Below the pieces are notes generated by a model that was given only the letters and a program-made list of their open reading frames with translations, was not told the DNA's origin and did no database searches. From contig NZ_CP019389.1 in assembly GCF_001971785.1 (NCBI RefSeq), positions 2,677,001 to 2,741,000 of the forward strand: DNA of 64,000 bases, written 5' to 3'. A program made the position numbers and the translations under genes. The first letter of the stretch is position 1. Every line of letters begins with the position of its first letter. This DNA is from Seonamhaeicola sp. S2-3. Lineage in GTDB: Bacteria; Bacteroidota; Bacteroidia; Flavobacteriales; Flavobacteriaceae. Shown here piece after piece: positions 9,595 through 19,900 of the stretch.

Positions 9595-10635
9595 ATGAAA
9601 CAACAATTACTAACATTTTTAGCAGTTACGTGTTTAATTTTGGTCTCTCATGCTCAAGATTATTGTCTTGAACTTGATGAAGCAAATGCACAAAGAGTAA
9701 GGTACTTGACAAGTTCAGGAGATATTTTAGATACAAAATTAAATGGTGCAACAGATTACACCATAGAAGTTTGGGTAAAACCAACAAGTACAGATATACA
9801 CAATAATGTAATCTTAAAAAGGTGGAATCAATTTGCTTTAACCTTATACCAAGATGATAACAAAAGATTTTACTTTACTCATTACGCACCATCTACAACT
9901 GGTGCTAATACATACGTTAACACAAAATACAACGTAATTAATATAAATGAATGGAATCATTTAGTAGTTATTAATGATGGAACTGCCAATACTTTAAAAC
10001 TATATGCTAATGGAGTAGAAGTAACAGGAGATACTTCTGGGAACCCAACCACTCAAACAGCACTACCATTAGATGCTGCTCCTAGTGCTTCAAATTTATA
10101 TGTGGGGTATGGAGGAACAGGAACATATTTAACAGCACAGGTAGATAAAATAAGAATAAAAAATACAGCCGAATCTATTGCAAGTTTGCAAACATCTGTA
10201 ACAGACGCTGCATATACAGTAGACGCCAACACAGCGGTATTGTATAATTTTGATGAAGGCAGTGGCTTAGCATCTGTAAATGAAGCAGATTCTGAAAATG
10301 GCATTTTTCAATGTAATGCAGGAGATTGTGTTGCGGGTGAAACTTGGTGGGTTGATTTAAGCACTACGTTAACCTCTAAAGCATTTAATACTACTAGTTT
10401 TAAATTATTTCCAAACCCTGCTAAAAATAAACAGTTTATTGTTCAAGCTAAAAACAATGAAAGTTTATTAGGAATAGTAATTTATGATGTTTTTGGAAAG
10501 ACAGTAAAAAAAGAAGACTTTAAAAGTACCACTTTTTACACTGATATTAATGTTAATAATTTAAAATCAGGGGTTTATATTATTAAAGTGAATACAACTG
10601 AAGGCGTTGGGACTCAAAAATTAATTATAAAATAG
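9595..10635 (+). CDS. Secreted LamG-domain protein with T9SS sorting tail
   Basis: A 346-residue exported protein. The signal peptide ends near residue 20 (SHAQ). A LamG_3-like fold spans about 25-225 (DYTIEVWVKPTST ... NEWNHLVVINDGTANTLKLYANG ... VDKIRIKN), and a T9SS sorting domain spans about 262-346 (FKLFPNPAKNKQF ... QKLIIK). No catalytic domain is visible, so it is likely a surface adhesin or substrate-binding accessory. It starts 22 bp after the protease gene and ends the operon, since a strong hairpin terminator follows. It resembles the LamG parts of the two preceding genes, suggesting domain duplication within the locus. Confidence 0.82.
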   Translation: MKQQLLTFLAVTCLILVSHAQDYCLELDEANAQRVRYLTSSGDILDTKLNGATDYTIEVWVKPTSTDIHNNVILKRWNQFALTLYQDDNKRFYFTHYAPSTTGANTYVNTKYNVININEWNHLVVINDGTANTLKLYANGVEVTGDTSGNPTTQTALPLDAAPSASNLYVGYGGTGTYLTAQVDKIRIKNTAESIASLQTSVTDAAYTVDANTAVLYNFDEGSGLASVNEADSENGIFQCNAGDCVAGETWWVDLSTTLTSKAFNTTSFKLFPNPAKNKQFIVQAKNNESLLGIVIYDVFGKTVKKEDFKSTTFYTDINVNNLKSGVYIIKVNTTEGVGTQKLIIK

Positions 10636-10654
10636 CTTTTAGCAAATACTGAAT

Positions 10655-10697
10655 AAAAAGCCTTATGTAAGTTTAATTTACACAAGGCTTTTTTTTG
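10655..10697 (+). terminator. Rho-independent terminator of the protease/SusCD operon
   Basis: AAGCCTTATGTAA pairs with TTTACACAAGGCTT around a short loop and runs straight into a T8 tract. It lies 20 bp after the stop of the last LamG gene. Confidence 0.85.
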
Positions 10698-11333
10698 ATA
10701 GTAAAACAAATTTTTTGGTGCTTTTACTAATGTAACGTGTTTTGTTGTTAAAAATCGTTAATAGTTTATATTAATTGAATATTGATTTATACAACAAATT
10801 TAAAATGGTTTCTAAGTTTATAAATCTTTAATTATTTAGAAGAAAATAAACTATGAATCTAATAAAAATGTAGGCTTCTCCAAAAAGGGGAAGCCTACAA
10901 TCTGTTTAGAAAATATTATTAAAAAAAGTATGAATCAAAAATAGCTAACCTTTAAAAGGTTTCAATTTAAAAAATTGTCGAAGCATTAACAATTAGAGAT
11001 TGGAAGCGTAATCTTGATGTGTAAATGCTCATGATATTGAAGATTATTTAATAATCAGTTATCGCAAAGATTTAGGTCTGGAAATTACCTTCGATGAAAT
11101 TGATAATATCTTGGAAATGTGTTTATAAGTAGTTAGAAACAATTTTTAATGTATTCATTTAATTAAGGCTCCAAAGAATTGTTTTTTGAATCTTAGCATG
11201 ATATGTATTAAAAACTAGAAGGGTGTGTCGCGTTTTGATGTTTGTATTTTTTGGTACCTATTTTGTATGTTTTAACTCTTCATTTATAATAAATTGCAAT
11301 CAGAATTTTTCTCGATGTTAAATTATTTGAACT
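10698..11333. other. 636-bp intergenic region with a degenerate ORF tail
   Basis: No intact gene is seen. A strong hairpin lies at 10869-10899. At about 11020-11128 a + strand frame reads VNAHDIEDYLIISYRKDLGL followed by EITFDEIDNILEMCL and a stop. The composition looks protein-like but there is no start codon, and stops and frame breaks precede it. It may be the tail of a decayed gene; I do not recognise the family. The last 100 bp before the GntR gene are AT-rich and may hold its promoter. Confidence 0.35.
10869..10899 (-). terminator. Strong hairpin, reads as a leftward terminator
   Basis: TGTAGGCTTCTCC pairs with GGGGAAGCCTACA over 13 bp with one G-T wobble and a five-A loop. On the - strand it is followed by ATTTTTATT, a usable U-rich tract; on the + strand none follows. 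No - strand gene is seen upstream of it, so its client is unknown. Confidence 0.5.
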
Positions 11334-12392
11334 ATGAAAAAAATTATTGATGAAACAAAATATATTGATATTAATAAAAATTTTAGAGTGCCAATGTACC
11401 AACAAATTGTGGATTCTATAATCAATAATATATCAAATGGAAATATTGAATTAAATGAAAAATTACCATCAATAAATGCTATAAGTAAGAGATGCTATTT
11501 GTCTCGAGATACAGTTGAAAGAGCATATCGTATTCTCAAAGAACGCAATATCATTGTGTCAATACCCAGAAGAGGGTATTATGTGTCAAAACCAGAAACG
11601 CTCCATAAGTCTAAAATTTTGTTTTTAGTAGACAAATTAAGTTCTTATAAAATGAAGGTTTATAATTCATTTCTTGATAGGATCGGTCTTAATTCAAAAA
11701 TAGACTTAGTAGTGTATCACTGTGATGAGTCTTTCTTTTTAAATACTTTAAGGAACAATAAATCAGGCTATGACTTCTATATTATTGTACCCCATTTCAA
11801 AATAGACAACTTACATCATGCAAGCTATACAGAAGAGGTCGTTCAGGCTATAGACGCCATTCCGAAGAATAAGTTGATGATATTAGATAATTTGATGCCC
11901 TCAATGGGAAATGACGTTGCGGCAGTATATCAAGAATTTGATAAAGATATATATGAAGCTTTAAATGATGGTATGGCTAAAATATCAAAGTACAAAAAAA
12001 TGGTTTTAATTTATCCAGAAAATTCTGTTTACCCCTTTCCAAGAAGGATTTTGCACGGTTTCAGAAAGTTCTGTTTGGAGAACGAAATCGATTATGAAAT
12101 TCTTAATGAACTGTGCGATGGTATGTCATTTAAAAAAGGAGATTTGTTTATAATAATGGAGGAGTCAGATTTGGTTGACTTAGTGAATCAGATAAGAGAA
12201 AAGAGATTTAAGATAGGAGAAGAAATAGGAGTTGTTTCATATAACGATACACTGCTTAAACAGCTATTGGGCATAGCTGTTGTATCTACAGATTTCAAAA
12301 TAATGGGGGAGATGGCTGCTCAAATGCTTTTAAAAAGACAAACCAATAGGGTAAAAGTCCCTTTTAGTTTTATAGATAGACCTTCAGTCTAA
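11334..12392 (+). CDS. GntR-family regulator with a periplasmic-binding-protein-like effector domain
   Basis: A 352-residue cytoplasmic transcription factor. Residues about 15-85 are a GntR winged helix (PMYQQIVDSIINNISNGNI ... LPSINAISKRCYLSRDTVERAYRILKE). Residues about 95-350 form a LacI-type sugar-binding domain (ILFLVDKLSSYKM ... GEEIGVVSYNDTLLKQLLGI ... VVSTDFKIMGEMAAQMLL). This architecture, rather than FCD or UTRA, is common in Bacteroidota sugar operons. It stands alone before the hybrid regulator and opens the PUL. Given two rhamnosidases downstream, L-rhamnose or a derivative is a plausible effector, but nothing in the sequence proves it. Confidence 0.85.
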   Translation: MKKIIDETKYIDINKNFRVPMYQQIVDSIINNISNGNIELNEKLPSINAISKRCYLSRDTVERAYRILKERNIIVSIPRRGYYVSKPETLHKSKILFLVDKLSSYKMKVYNSFLDRIGLNSKIDLVVYHCDESFFLNTLRNNKSGYDFYIIVPHFKIDNLHHASYTEEVVQAIDAIPKNKLMILDNLMPSMGNDVAAVYQEFDKDIYEALNDGMAKISKYKKMVLIYPENSVYPFPRRILHGFRKFCLENEIDYEILNELCDGMSFKKGDLFIIMEESDLVDLVNQIREKRFKIGEEIGVVSYNDTLLKQLLGIAVVSTDFKIMGEMAAQMLLKRQTNRVKVPFSFIDRPSV

Positions 12393-12563
12393 TCAATATA
12401 CAGATAAAAGGAATATTCAAAAAAAAGACCTATTTTTAAAGTTTAAATTTTTATAAAAAAACAATAAAAGTTGAACTTTAGCCTTTCCTTTGGGTTAAGG
12501 AAAAAATTTTAATTAACTTTTTCAGCTTTTAAAATATCATTACTTAATCAGTATTTTTTAAAT

Positions 12564-15500
12564 ATGCGAAAGCATTTTATTATATTCTTTGTTTTTGGCT
12601 TTATAGCATTTGGGGGCTCACAAAACAATATCTATAAGTTTAAACACTTATCCACCTCCGATGGCTTATCACAAAATTCAATCATTGCTATAAATCAGGA
12701 CAGTTTAGGGCAAATATGGATAGGTACCAGAGATGGTTTAAATAAGTACGATGGCAGTGAATTTACGGTTTATAGACATGATAAGAACGACTCTTTATCC
12801 ATAAGTAATAATGATATTTTTTGCATAGAAAATGATAGCAATGGTTTTATCTGGGTTGGAACTCACAAGGGCTTAAATAAATACGACCCCAGAAAAAAAA
12901 CCTTTAAAACTTTTCTGAAAAATAGGCAAAGTACCTCACTTGCTAGTAACCGTATTTTGACTGTTAAGGAATTAAAAAATAAAGAGATTTGGGTTGGTGT
13001 TCCTTCAGGATTATCAGTTTACAATGAAGCAACAGATACCTTTAAAAATTATACATTACAGGGTCAGGTATATTCTATTTTTGAAGCTAAAAGTGGAGCT
13101 GTTTTTATAGGTACAAGTAAGGGACTAGTGAAGCTTTTGCATAAATCAAAGGAAAGGTATAGTTTCCAAACGATTGTAGGAACGGAGGGGATTGTAGTAC
13201 AAGCTTTAGAAGAAACCGAGCTTGGTAACTTGCTTTTAGGTACAGAAAAACAAAGTATTTTAGAATATAATCCAGATGATGGAGTCTTAAAGCCTTATTT
13301 AGACGAATTTACATTAAAAGGAAATAACAAAAATGTAAGGCAGTTACTGTTTGATGGTTCTGGAAATTTGTGGGCAGGCACATACCATGGTGTACAGGTT
13401 ATTAACCAAAATAAGGATTTATTTGCAATATATAGCAGTATTAATGATGATGAATCCATTAGCGGGAATTTTATAAAAAGTTTGTTCAAGGATAGAAAAG
13501 GCTCAATTTGGGTAGGAACCTATCATGAAGGTCTCAATATTTGGGATGAATCCAATATTAATTTTATAAATATTATCCGAAAATCAGGCGGCAAAGGTTT
13601 GAGTTTTAATGCTGTAAGTTCCATCGTGAATCATGACAGCATAGTGTTTTTTGGAACAGAAGGAGGAGGGATTTCTATTTTAAACACGAGAACTAAATCT
13701 TTTGAGTATTTAACAACAAAAAATTATCCAAATCTTAAAAGCGACAATATTAAATCTTTGTTCTTGTCAGAAAATAACAATATTTGGGCAGGTACATTTA
13801 AAAACGGGCTGGTAGTATATGATATTGTAGAAAAAAAAATAAAGAACAATTTATTACCTAAAAAGTTACTTGATTATACAGATAATATTGGTATAAATTC
13901 AATTAGTGAAGACGTTAATAAAAATATTTGGATAGGAACTCGGGGAAGGGGTGTCATAAAGTATAATGCTGTTAATAGGTCATTTAAGATTTTAAATAGT
14001 AGGACGAATAAAAATATAAGCAACAATATAATAAGGGCTGTATATGTGGACTCTAAAAATAATGTTTGGGCAACTACTGCAGAAGGTTTGAACTTTATTG
14101 GAGTAAACGGAAAAGTAAAGAATTATTTTTATGATGCTAAAACTAAAGTAGGAATAAGTACTATTGCTGTTTTTGAATCTTATAACGGCATTATTTGGGT
14201 AGGTACAGAATTTGATGGACTTTTCAAATTATCTAATAATAAATTTGTTCCGGTAAATTTAAGTATTGACGATACTACAGTAATGGGGATTAGAAGTATT
14301 GTTGAAGATGAAAAAGGGCTTTTATGGCTCAGTACAACTAATAACGGAATTATTTGTTTTAGCCCTCAAAGGAATCAGATTATTAAAAACTATACTCAAA
14401 AAGACGGACTTAAAGGTAATCAATTTAACAATAATGCTAGTTTACGTATTGGAGGTTCAAGCTTTATATTTGGAGGAGGAGCAGGCGCGTCTTATTTTGA
14501 TTCAAACAATTTAGTTGAAAATGAATATGCGCCACAAGTGCTCCTTACCGATTTTAAAATAAAAAATAAATCTGTAGGTGTGAACAAAGGTGGGGGCTTG
14601 CTAAGCGAAACAATAACTTACACCGATAATGTTGAACTCTCTCACGATCAAGGGAGTTTTAGTATTACGTTTTCTATGCCCAGTTTTATCAATTCAAGTA
14701 GGAACACATACTTATACCGTTTAAAGGGGCTGGAAGAAGAATGGATAGAAACATCTCAAAACACAGCATTTTATACCATCCAGAACCCTGGAAATTATAC
14801 CTTCGAGGTAAAAGGTATAAATAATGATGGTGTTGCTAACAATGCACCTACAACCTTAAATGTTAGGGTAAACCCTGCCCCATGGCGATCTTGGTGGGCG
14901 TTTTTGTTTTACGGAATATTTGTTTTTTTCGTATTGTATTATTTAATGAATATTTTAAAGTCAAGAACCAAGTTAAAGCACCAGTTGGCCTTAGAACAAA
15001 TTGAAGTAGAGCAAACCAAGTCCGTCAATAAAGCAAAATTGGAGTTTTTTACCAATATATCTCATGAATTTAGAACGCCACTAACGCTAATACTTGGGCC
15101 ACTAAATCAAATGCTCGATAATTACAGGGGAAGCAGTTCCATGTACAAAAAATTGAAAGTAATAGAGAGTAGTGCCAACCATTTACTTCAACTTATTAAT
15201 CGTTTGATGGATTTTAGAAAGCTTGAGAATAATTTAATGAAACTAGAGGCAGCTGAAGGCAATGTGGTAAAATTTATGCAAGAAATATATTTATCCTTTT
15301 CAGAATACGCCAAGAGTGGAGGTTACGATTATACTTTTCAGACGTCTTCTGATAACATCCAAATATACTATGACCGTTATAAATTAGAACGGGTGTTTTA
15401 TAACCTGATTTCAAATGCGTTTAGATATACGCCAAAAGGAGGGAAAATAGTATTAAAAATTATAGAAGAAACTGGTAAAATTTGTATTCGGGTTGAAGAT

Positions 15501-16613
15501 TCTGGTGTCGGGATAGCAGAAGAATATCGAGATAAAATATTCGAACGTTTCTTTGAATTGCCCATAAACAGAAAGCCGGACAAAGATTATAACAAGGGAA
15601 CGGGGATAGGTCTATCTATAGTTAAAAATATTGTTGATTTGCATAAAGGACAAATTAAGGTATTCGATAATGAAGTTGGGACGGGTTCTGTTTTTTCAAT
15701 TGAACTGCCTTTAGGCAGAAAGCATCTTGAAGATGAAGAAATTATTCAAGACTTTAAGTTTTCTGATGATTTGGAACAGTACGTTAGTCAGTTAGAGGAA
15801 CAAGAGACGATACTTGAAAAGGATGCTTTAGAACGGAAACATGTTGATGAAAAGCCTACTGTACTTATTGTAGAAGATAATAAGCGGCTTAGAAAATTTA
15901 TTGTTGATATTCTTATAAATGACTACAATATTTTAGAGGCAGAAAACGGCAAAGTAGCCTATAAACTGGCTATATCAGAGCAAGTAGAGCTTATAGTAAG
16001 TGATGTAGTTATGCCAGAAATGACGGGTACCGAGTTGTGCTCTTTGGTAAAAGAGAATATAAGAACTAGTCATATTCCCGTAATTTTGTTAACATCAAGA
16101 TCTTCGTTGATTTTCAAAATGGATGGACTGGAAAGTGGCGCAGACGATTATATAAGTAAACCATTCAATGTAAAAGAGTTCAAGCTTCGAATAAAAAATA
16201 TTTTGAGTACTATATTGCGCTTAAAGGAGAAGATAAACTCTAATGAAATACTACAGCCCGGTGATATTGTTTTGTCTTCTTTAGATGAAAAATTGTATAA
16301 AAAGGCACTTGCTATAGTTGAAGAAAACATAAGTAACGAACAGTTTGATATTCAGTTTTTTTGTGAAGAGTTAGGTGTTAGTAGAACTGATTTGTTTACA
16401 AAAGTAAAAGCATGGACTGGTTTTACCCCTAAAGATTTTATTCAGCATATCCGGTTGAAAAGAGGGGCGCAATATTTAGAACAAGGAAAGTTCAGTATTT
16501 CCCAAATTAGTTATAACATAGGTTTTAAAAACCCAAAATACTTCAGTAAATGCTTTAAAAAAAAATTTGGAAAAACTCCAACCGAATACATCAAAACTTT
16601 TTCTGATTATTAA
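12564..16613 (+). CDS. Hybrid two-component system regulator (HTCS) of the PUL
   Basis: A 1349-residue one-protein sensor and regulator. A signal peptide (about 1-19) precedes a periplasmic two-component regulator propeller (about 25-670, repeats such as GQIWIGTRDGLNKYD) and a Y_Y_Y domain (about 690-765). A membrane segment lies near 775-797. The HisKA motif NISHEFRTPLTLILGPL has phosphoacceptor His834, followed by a HATPase domain (about 930-1050, NLISNAFRYTP, DSGVGI). A receiver domain (about 1098-1215) has Asp1147 in SDVVMPEMTG, and an AraC-type HTH ends the protein (about 1245-1345). HTCS proteins bind an oligosaccharide in the periplasm and activate the adjacent susC operon, here starting 366 bp downstream. 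Confidence 0.95.
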   Translation: MRKHFIIFFVFGFIAFGGSQNNIYKFKHLSTSDGLSQNSIIAINQDSLGQIWIGTRDGLNKYDGSEFTVYRHDKNDSLSISNNDIFCIENDSNGFIWVGTHKGLNKYDPRKKTFKTFLKNRQSTSLASNRILTVKELKNKEIWVGVPSGLSVYNEATDTFKNYTLQGQVYSIFEAKSGAVFIGTSKGLVKLLHKSKERYSFQTIVGTEGIVVQALEETELGNLLLGTEKQSILEYNPDDGVLKPYLDEFTLKGNNKNVRQLLFDGSGNLWAGTYHGVQVINQNKDLFAIYSSINDDESISGNFIKSLFKDRKGSIWVGTYHEGLNIWDESNINFINIIRKSGGKGLSFNAVSSIVNHDSIVFFGTEGGGISILNTRTKSFEYLTTKNYPNLKSDNIKSLFLSENNNIWAGTFKNGLVVYDIVEKKIKNNLLPKKLLDYTDNIGINSISEDVNKNIWIGTRGRGVIKYNAVNRSFKILNSRTNKNISNNIIRAVYVDSKNNVWATTAEGLNFIGVNGKVKNYFYDAKTKVGISTIAVFESYNGIIWVGTEFDGLFKLSNNKFVPVNLSIDDTTVMGIRSIVEDEKGLLWLSTTNNGIICFSPQRNQIIKNYTQKDGLKGNQFNNNASLRIGGSSFIFGGGAGASYFDSNNLVENEYAPQVLLTDFKIKNKSVGVNKGGGLLSETITYTDNVELSHDQGSFSITFSMPSFINSSRNTYLYRLKGLEEEWIETSQNTAFYTIQNPGNYTFEVKGINNDGVANNAPTTLNVRVNPAPWRSWWAFLFYGIFVFFVLYYLMNILKSRTKLKHQLALEQIEVEQTKSVNKAKLEFFTNISHEFRTPLTLILGPLNQMLDNYRGSSSMYKKLKVIESSANHLLQLINRLMDFRKLENNLMKLEAAEGNVVKFMQEIYLSFSEYAKSGGYDYTFQTSSDNIQIYYDRYKLERVFYNLISNAFRYTPKGGKIVLKIIEETGKICIRVEDSGVGIAEEYRDKIFERFFELPINRKPDKDYNKGTGIGLSIVKNIVDLHKGQIKVFDNEVGTGSVFSIELPLGRKHLEDEEIIQDFKFSDDLEQYVSQLEEQETILEKDALERKHVDEKPTVLIVEDNKRLRKFIVDILINDYNILEAENGKVAYKLAISEQVELIVSDVVMPEMTGTELCSLVKENIRTSHIPVILLTSRSSLIFKMDGLESGADDYISKPFNVKEFKLRIKNILSTILRLKEKINSNEILQPGDIVLSSLDEKLYKKALAIVEENISNEQFDIQFFCEELGVSRTDLFTKVKAWTGFTPKDFIQHIRLKRGAQYLEQGKFSISQISYNIGFKNPKYFSKCFKKKFGKTPTEYIKTFSDY

Positions 16614-16979
16614 AACCCAACTTTTTCTTAGTTTTTTTCGTATGGTCTAAAAAAAAATTATAGTTTTTTTGGCAATCCCTTTTTAAATGGATTTCCACAC
16701 CCCTTTTTTGTATTTATTTCCCCCTTCTATTATTTAGTTTTGGAGTAGTTAAAAAATTAGCTAAGCTCAATGTATGTTAGGTTCTGGATATATAAAGAGG
16801 ATCAATTAAACTAATGAAAAACAAGAAAATAAATTTTTGGGAATTCGCTATAATCATGATTATGGTGCTTGTTTCCTTGGTGCTTGTATATTTTGTAGTC
16901 TAAAGAATTCATGAGTATATATGATATTATTAGGGTGGTGATTTTGACCTATCAAATGAATTAATTTAAACTAAATTAT
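16614..16979 (+). promoter_or_regulatory. Presumed HTCS-controlled promoter region before the PUL susC
   Basis: This 366-bp gap lies between the HTCS gene and its presumed target operon. It contains several T-rich runs but no clear hairpin terminator and no full match to the Bacteroidota -7 box. It also holds a 29-codon ORF at 16814-16903. AraC-type HTCS output domains usually bind in this interval; no direct repeat operator could be fixed by eye. Confidence 0.35.
16814..16903 (+). CDS. 29-residue single-pass membrane miniprotein (candidate)
   Basis: The ORF starts at ATG 16814 and stops at TAA 16901-16903. It encodes MKNKKINFWEF followed by a hydrophobic run AIIMIMVLVSLVLVYFVV, which is a basic N-terminus plus one full membrane helix reaching the C-terminus. 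This is an organised topology rather than random AT-rich translation. It sits 76 bp upstream of the susC start and on the same strand, so it may be the first gene of the PUL operon or lie in its leader. I know no characterised homologue, so function is open; it could be a membrane regulator of the HTCS or an upstream ORF affecting susC expression. Confidence 0.45.
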   Translation: MKNKKINFWEFAIIMIMVLVSLVLVYFVV

Positions 16980-19900
16980 ATGTTAAAACTTAAACTAAAA
17001 ATGAAACACAATTACAAAAAAAGATGGTGTGTTTCTGGGCTAACATGGATAGTTGTGTTCATGTTGTCCAGTGCCATTGCTATTGAGGCTCAAACACAGC
17101 AACAAGTGGCAGGAAGCATTTATGATGCCAATGGAATCCCGTTGCCAGGTGTAAATGTTATACAAAAAGGAACTAATAACGGTGTTTCCTCAGATTTTGA
17201 TGGAGAATATGTAATAAACCTTAAAACTGGCAGTAAAACATTGGTTTTTTCTTATGTAGGTTACAAAGCTCAGGAAGTTCATGTTGGTAATGAAAATATT
17301 ATTAATGTAACATTAGAAGAGGATGTTGCAAGTTTAGATGAAGTAGTTGTTATTGGTTATGCGGCGATTGAGCGTAAAAAAGTTTTGGGAGCAATGTCGG
17401 GTATTAAATCAGAGAGCATTGAACAAGCCACCCCTGTACAGGTTTTTGAAGGTGTGCAAGGAAAGTTAGCTGGTGTACAAATTCTTACTAACAATGCTCC
17501 TGGTTCTGGTTTCGATATCAGGGTTCGTGGGGTGTCTACTTTTGGAAGTGGTACTAGTCCGCTGTATGTTGTCGATGGGCAACAGCTTGAAGATATTGAT
17601 AATCTTGATCCAGCTGATATAGCATCTTTTGAAGTTTTAAAGGATGGTGCCTCGGCAGCAATCTACGGGTCGCGAGCGGCTAATGGTGTGGTATTAATCA
17701 CAACGAAGTCTGGTAAATCAGGCGACCTTAGCTTAGAGGTTACTACTACTACAGGTGTTAATAATTTGGTTGGCGATTTGCGTGTTTCAAATACCAAACA
17801 AAGAATAGCCATGGATAGGGCTAGAGCAAACGACCCCACACAACTTACCACTCGAGAGCTAGACTCCTTAAGTTTACTTAATAGAAATTCTTATGATTTA
17901 CAGAAATTGGTAATGCGCCCCGCAATAAGGCATCAAACTAATTTAGCGTTAAGTGGTGGTGGCGAAAAAACAAGATTTCGATGGAATACTGGGTTTGTTA
18001 ATGAAGAAGGGCTGGTTAGAAATACTGGATATAAAAGAATTAATACCCAAGTTAGGTTGGATTCTGACGCCACAAAAACATTAAAGTTGGGAACTAGAAT
18101 AAACTTGTCGTATGATGAAGCTAATGGTATATCTGAAACCTCAGTTTTGCAGCAACTAGCAGAACGTATACCCTACTACCCGTTATATGAACCAGATGGT
18201 TCATTTACACCCAATTTAGCAGCACGGGCAAATATTCTGGCCGAGGCAGAATTAAGAACTCTGAAAAATAGAAATTACCGTATGCAATTATTTAATTATG
18301 CAGAGTTAGAAATACTTCCTAAGCTTAAAATAAGATCTACCTTAGGTGTGAATTGGAGGCTTTTGAAGCGAAACGATTTTCGACCTCAACGTATATCAGG
18401 ATCGTTTGAGAGTGGAGATCCTAATGGTAGAGAGCAGCAAGATATGACTTACGATATCCAGCAAGAGAATATTCTAACCTATAAAAACACTTGGGATAAG
18501 CACGATTTACAAGTTATTAGCGGTATGCAAATTCAAAAATATTTTAGAGAGTATTCTGATTTTCGATCTCTAGAATTTACTAATGATTTGGTTTCTACGT
18601 TCAATAATGCGGCACCAGGAACGATAACGTCAAATAATTTTGATGAAAGACATAACTTATACTCTTTATTTGCTGGTTTTAACTATGATTTTGACGATAA
18701 ATATTTAGTAGGAGCTACAATCCGCCGGGATGGATCATCAAGGTTTGGTAAAGATAATAAGTTTGGTTATTTCCCTTCTGCAACTTTAGGGTGGAGAGTA
18801 AGTAACGAGAATTTCCTTAAAGGAAATAAAACTGTTAATAATTTATTGATAAGAGCAGGGTATGGTGTTGTGGGGAATGAGCGTATAGCAAATTATGATG
18901 CCTATAATGCTTTAGAAACAGGATTTACTTACAACGGTATTAGTGGTATAGCACCAACACGTTTAGGTAACTCAGAATTAGGTTGGGAAGAAACTACCTC
19001 TACGAATTTAGGTTTGGATTTATCTATGTTTAAGAGTAGGCTGGAAATAAATATTGACCTTTGGAAAAAAGAAACCAAAGACCTTTTAGCCGTTGTTCCC
19101 TTGCCTGAAGAGTCAGGTTATTCGGGTATTCGTAAAAACGTAGGAGCTGTTAACAACAAGGGGATAGACTTCAATATAAGTGGAACCATTCTTAAAACTA
19201 AAAATTTCTCTTGGAGTAGTAATTTCAATATAGGGCTTCTTGAAAATGAAGTGGTTAAGTTAGATGGAGGAGTGCCGTTTGAGAGCGGACAGTATAGAAT
19301 AGAAGAAGGGCAACCTGTTGGTAACATCTTTGGATATGTGAATTTGGGTGTTTTTCAATATGATGAGTCTAATGCATTTACACCTGAGGGGGTACAATTA
19401 ACACCCAATTTTGATGATACAGGCGCATTTGTTAATTATACGCTTAACGGGTCTAATTATACTGGTGATGTAAATCAAATAAAGGCTGGTAATAGAACTC
19501 TTGAAGGAGGTGATATTATTTGGAAGGATACTGATGGTGATTTTAATATTACTGTTGACGACAGGGAAATATTGGGTAATGGTTTATCAACCATATATGG
19601 TGGGTTTTCTCATGATTTAAAATATAAAAACTTTTCTGCTAGTGTGCTTTTTGATTATAGTTTGGGGCAAGATATTTATAGACGTTGGGATGAGACTAGA
19701 AACGATTTAAACTCTGGAGGAGAAACCCCAGGGCCTGATCGTATAGAAGGCGCTTGGAGAAACCCTGGAGATGTAACTGTTTACCCACGTTTAGATCGTG
19801 TTGCACAAAATAGAAATAGACCTAATAGTTTCTTTGTAACCGATGGTAGTTATATTAAATGGAGATATATAAAATTCAGGTGTAATCTATCTAAGGATTT

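Noticed and set aside
12484-12503. TTTCCTT/AAGGAAA hairpin between the GntR and HTCS genes as a terminator
   Set aside because: The stem is only 7 bp, AT-rich at its ends, and is followed by A6T4 rather than a clear T tract.
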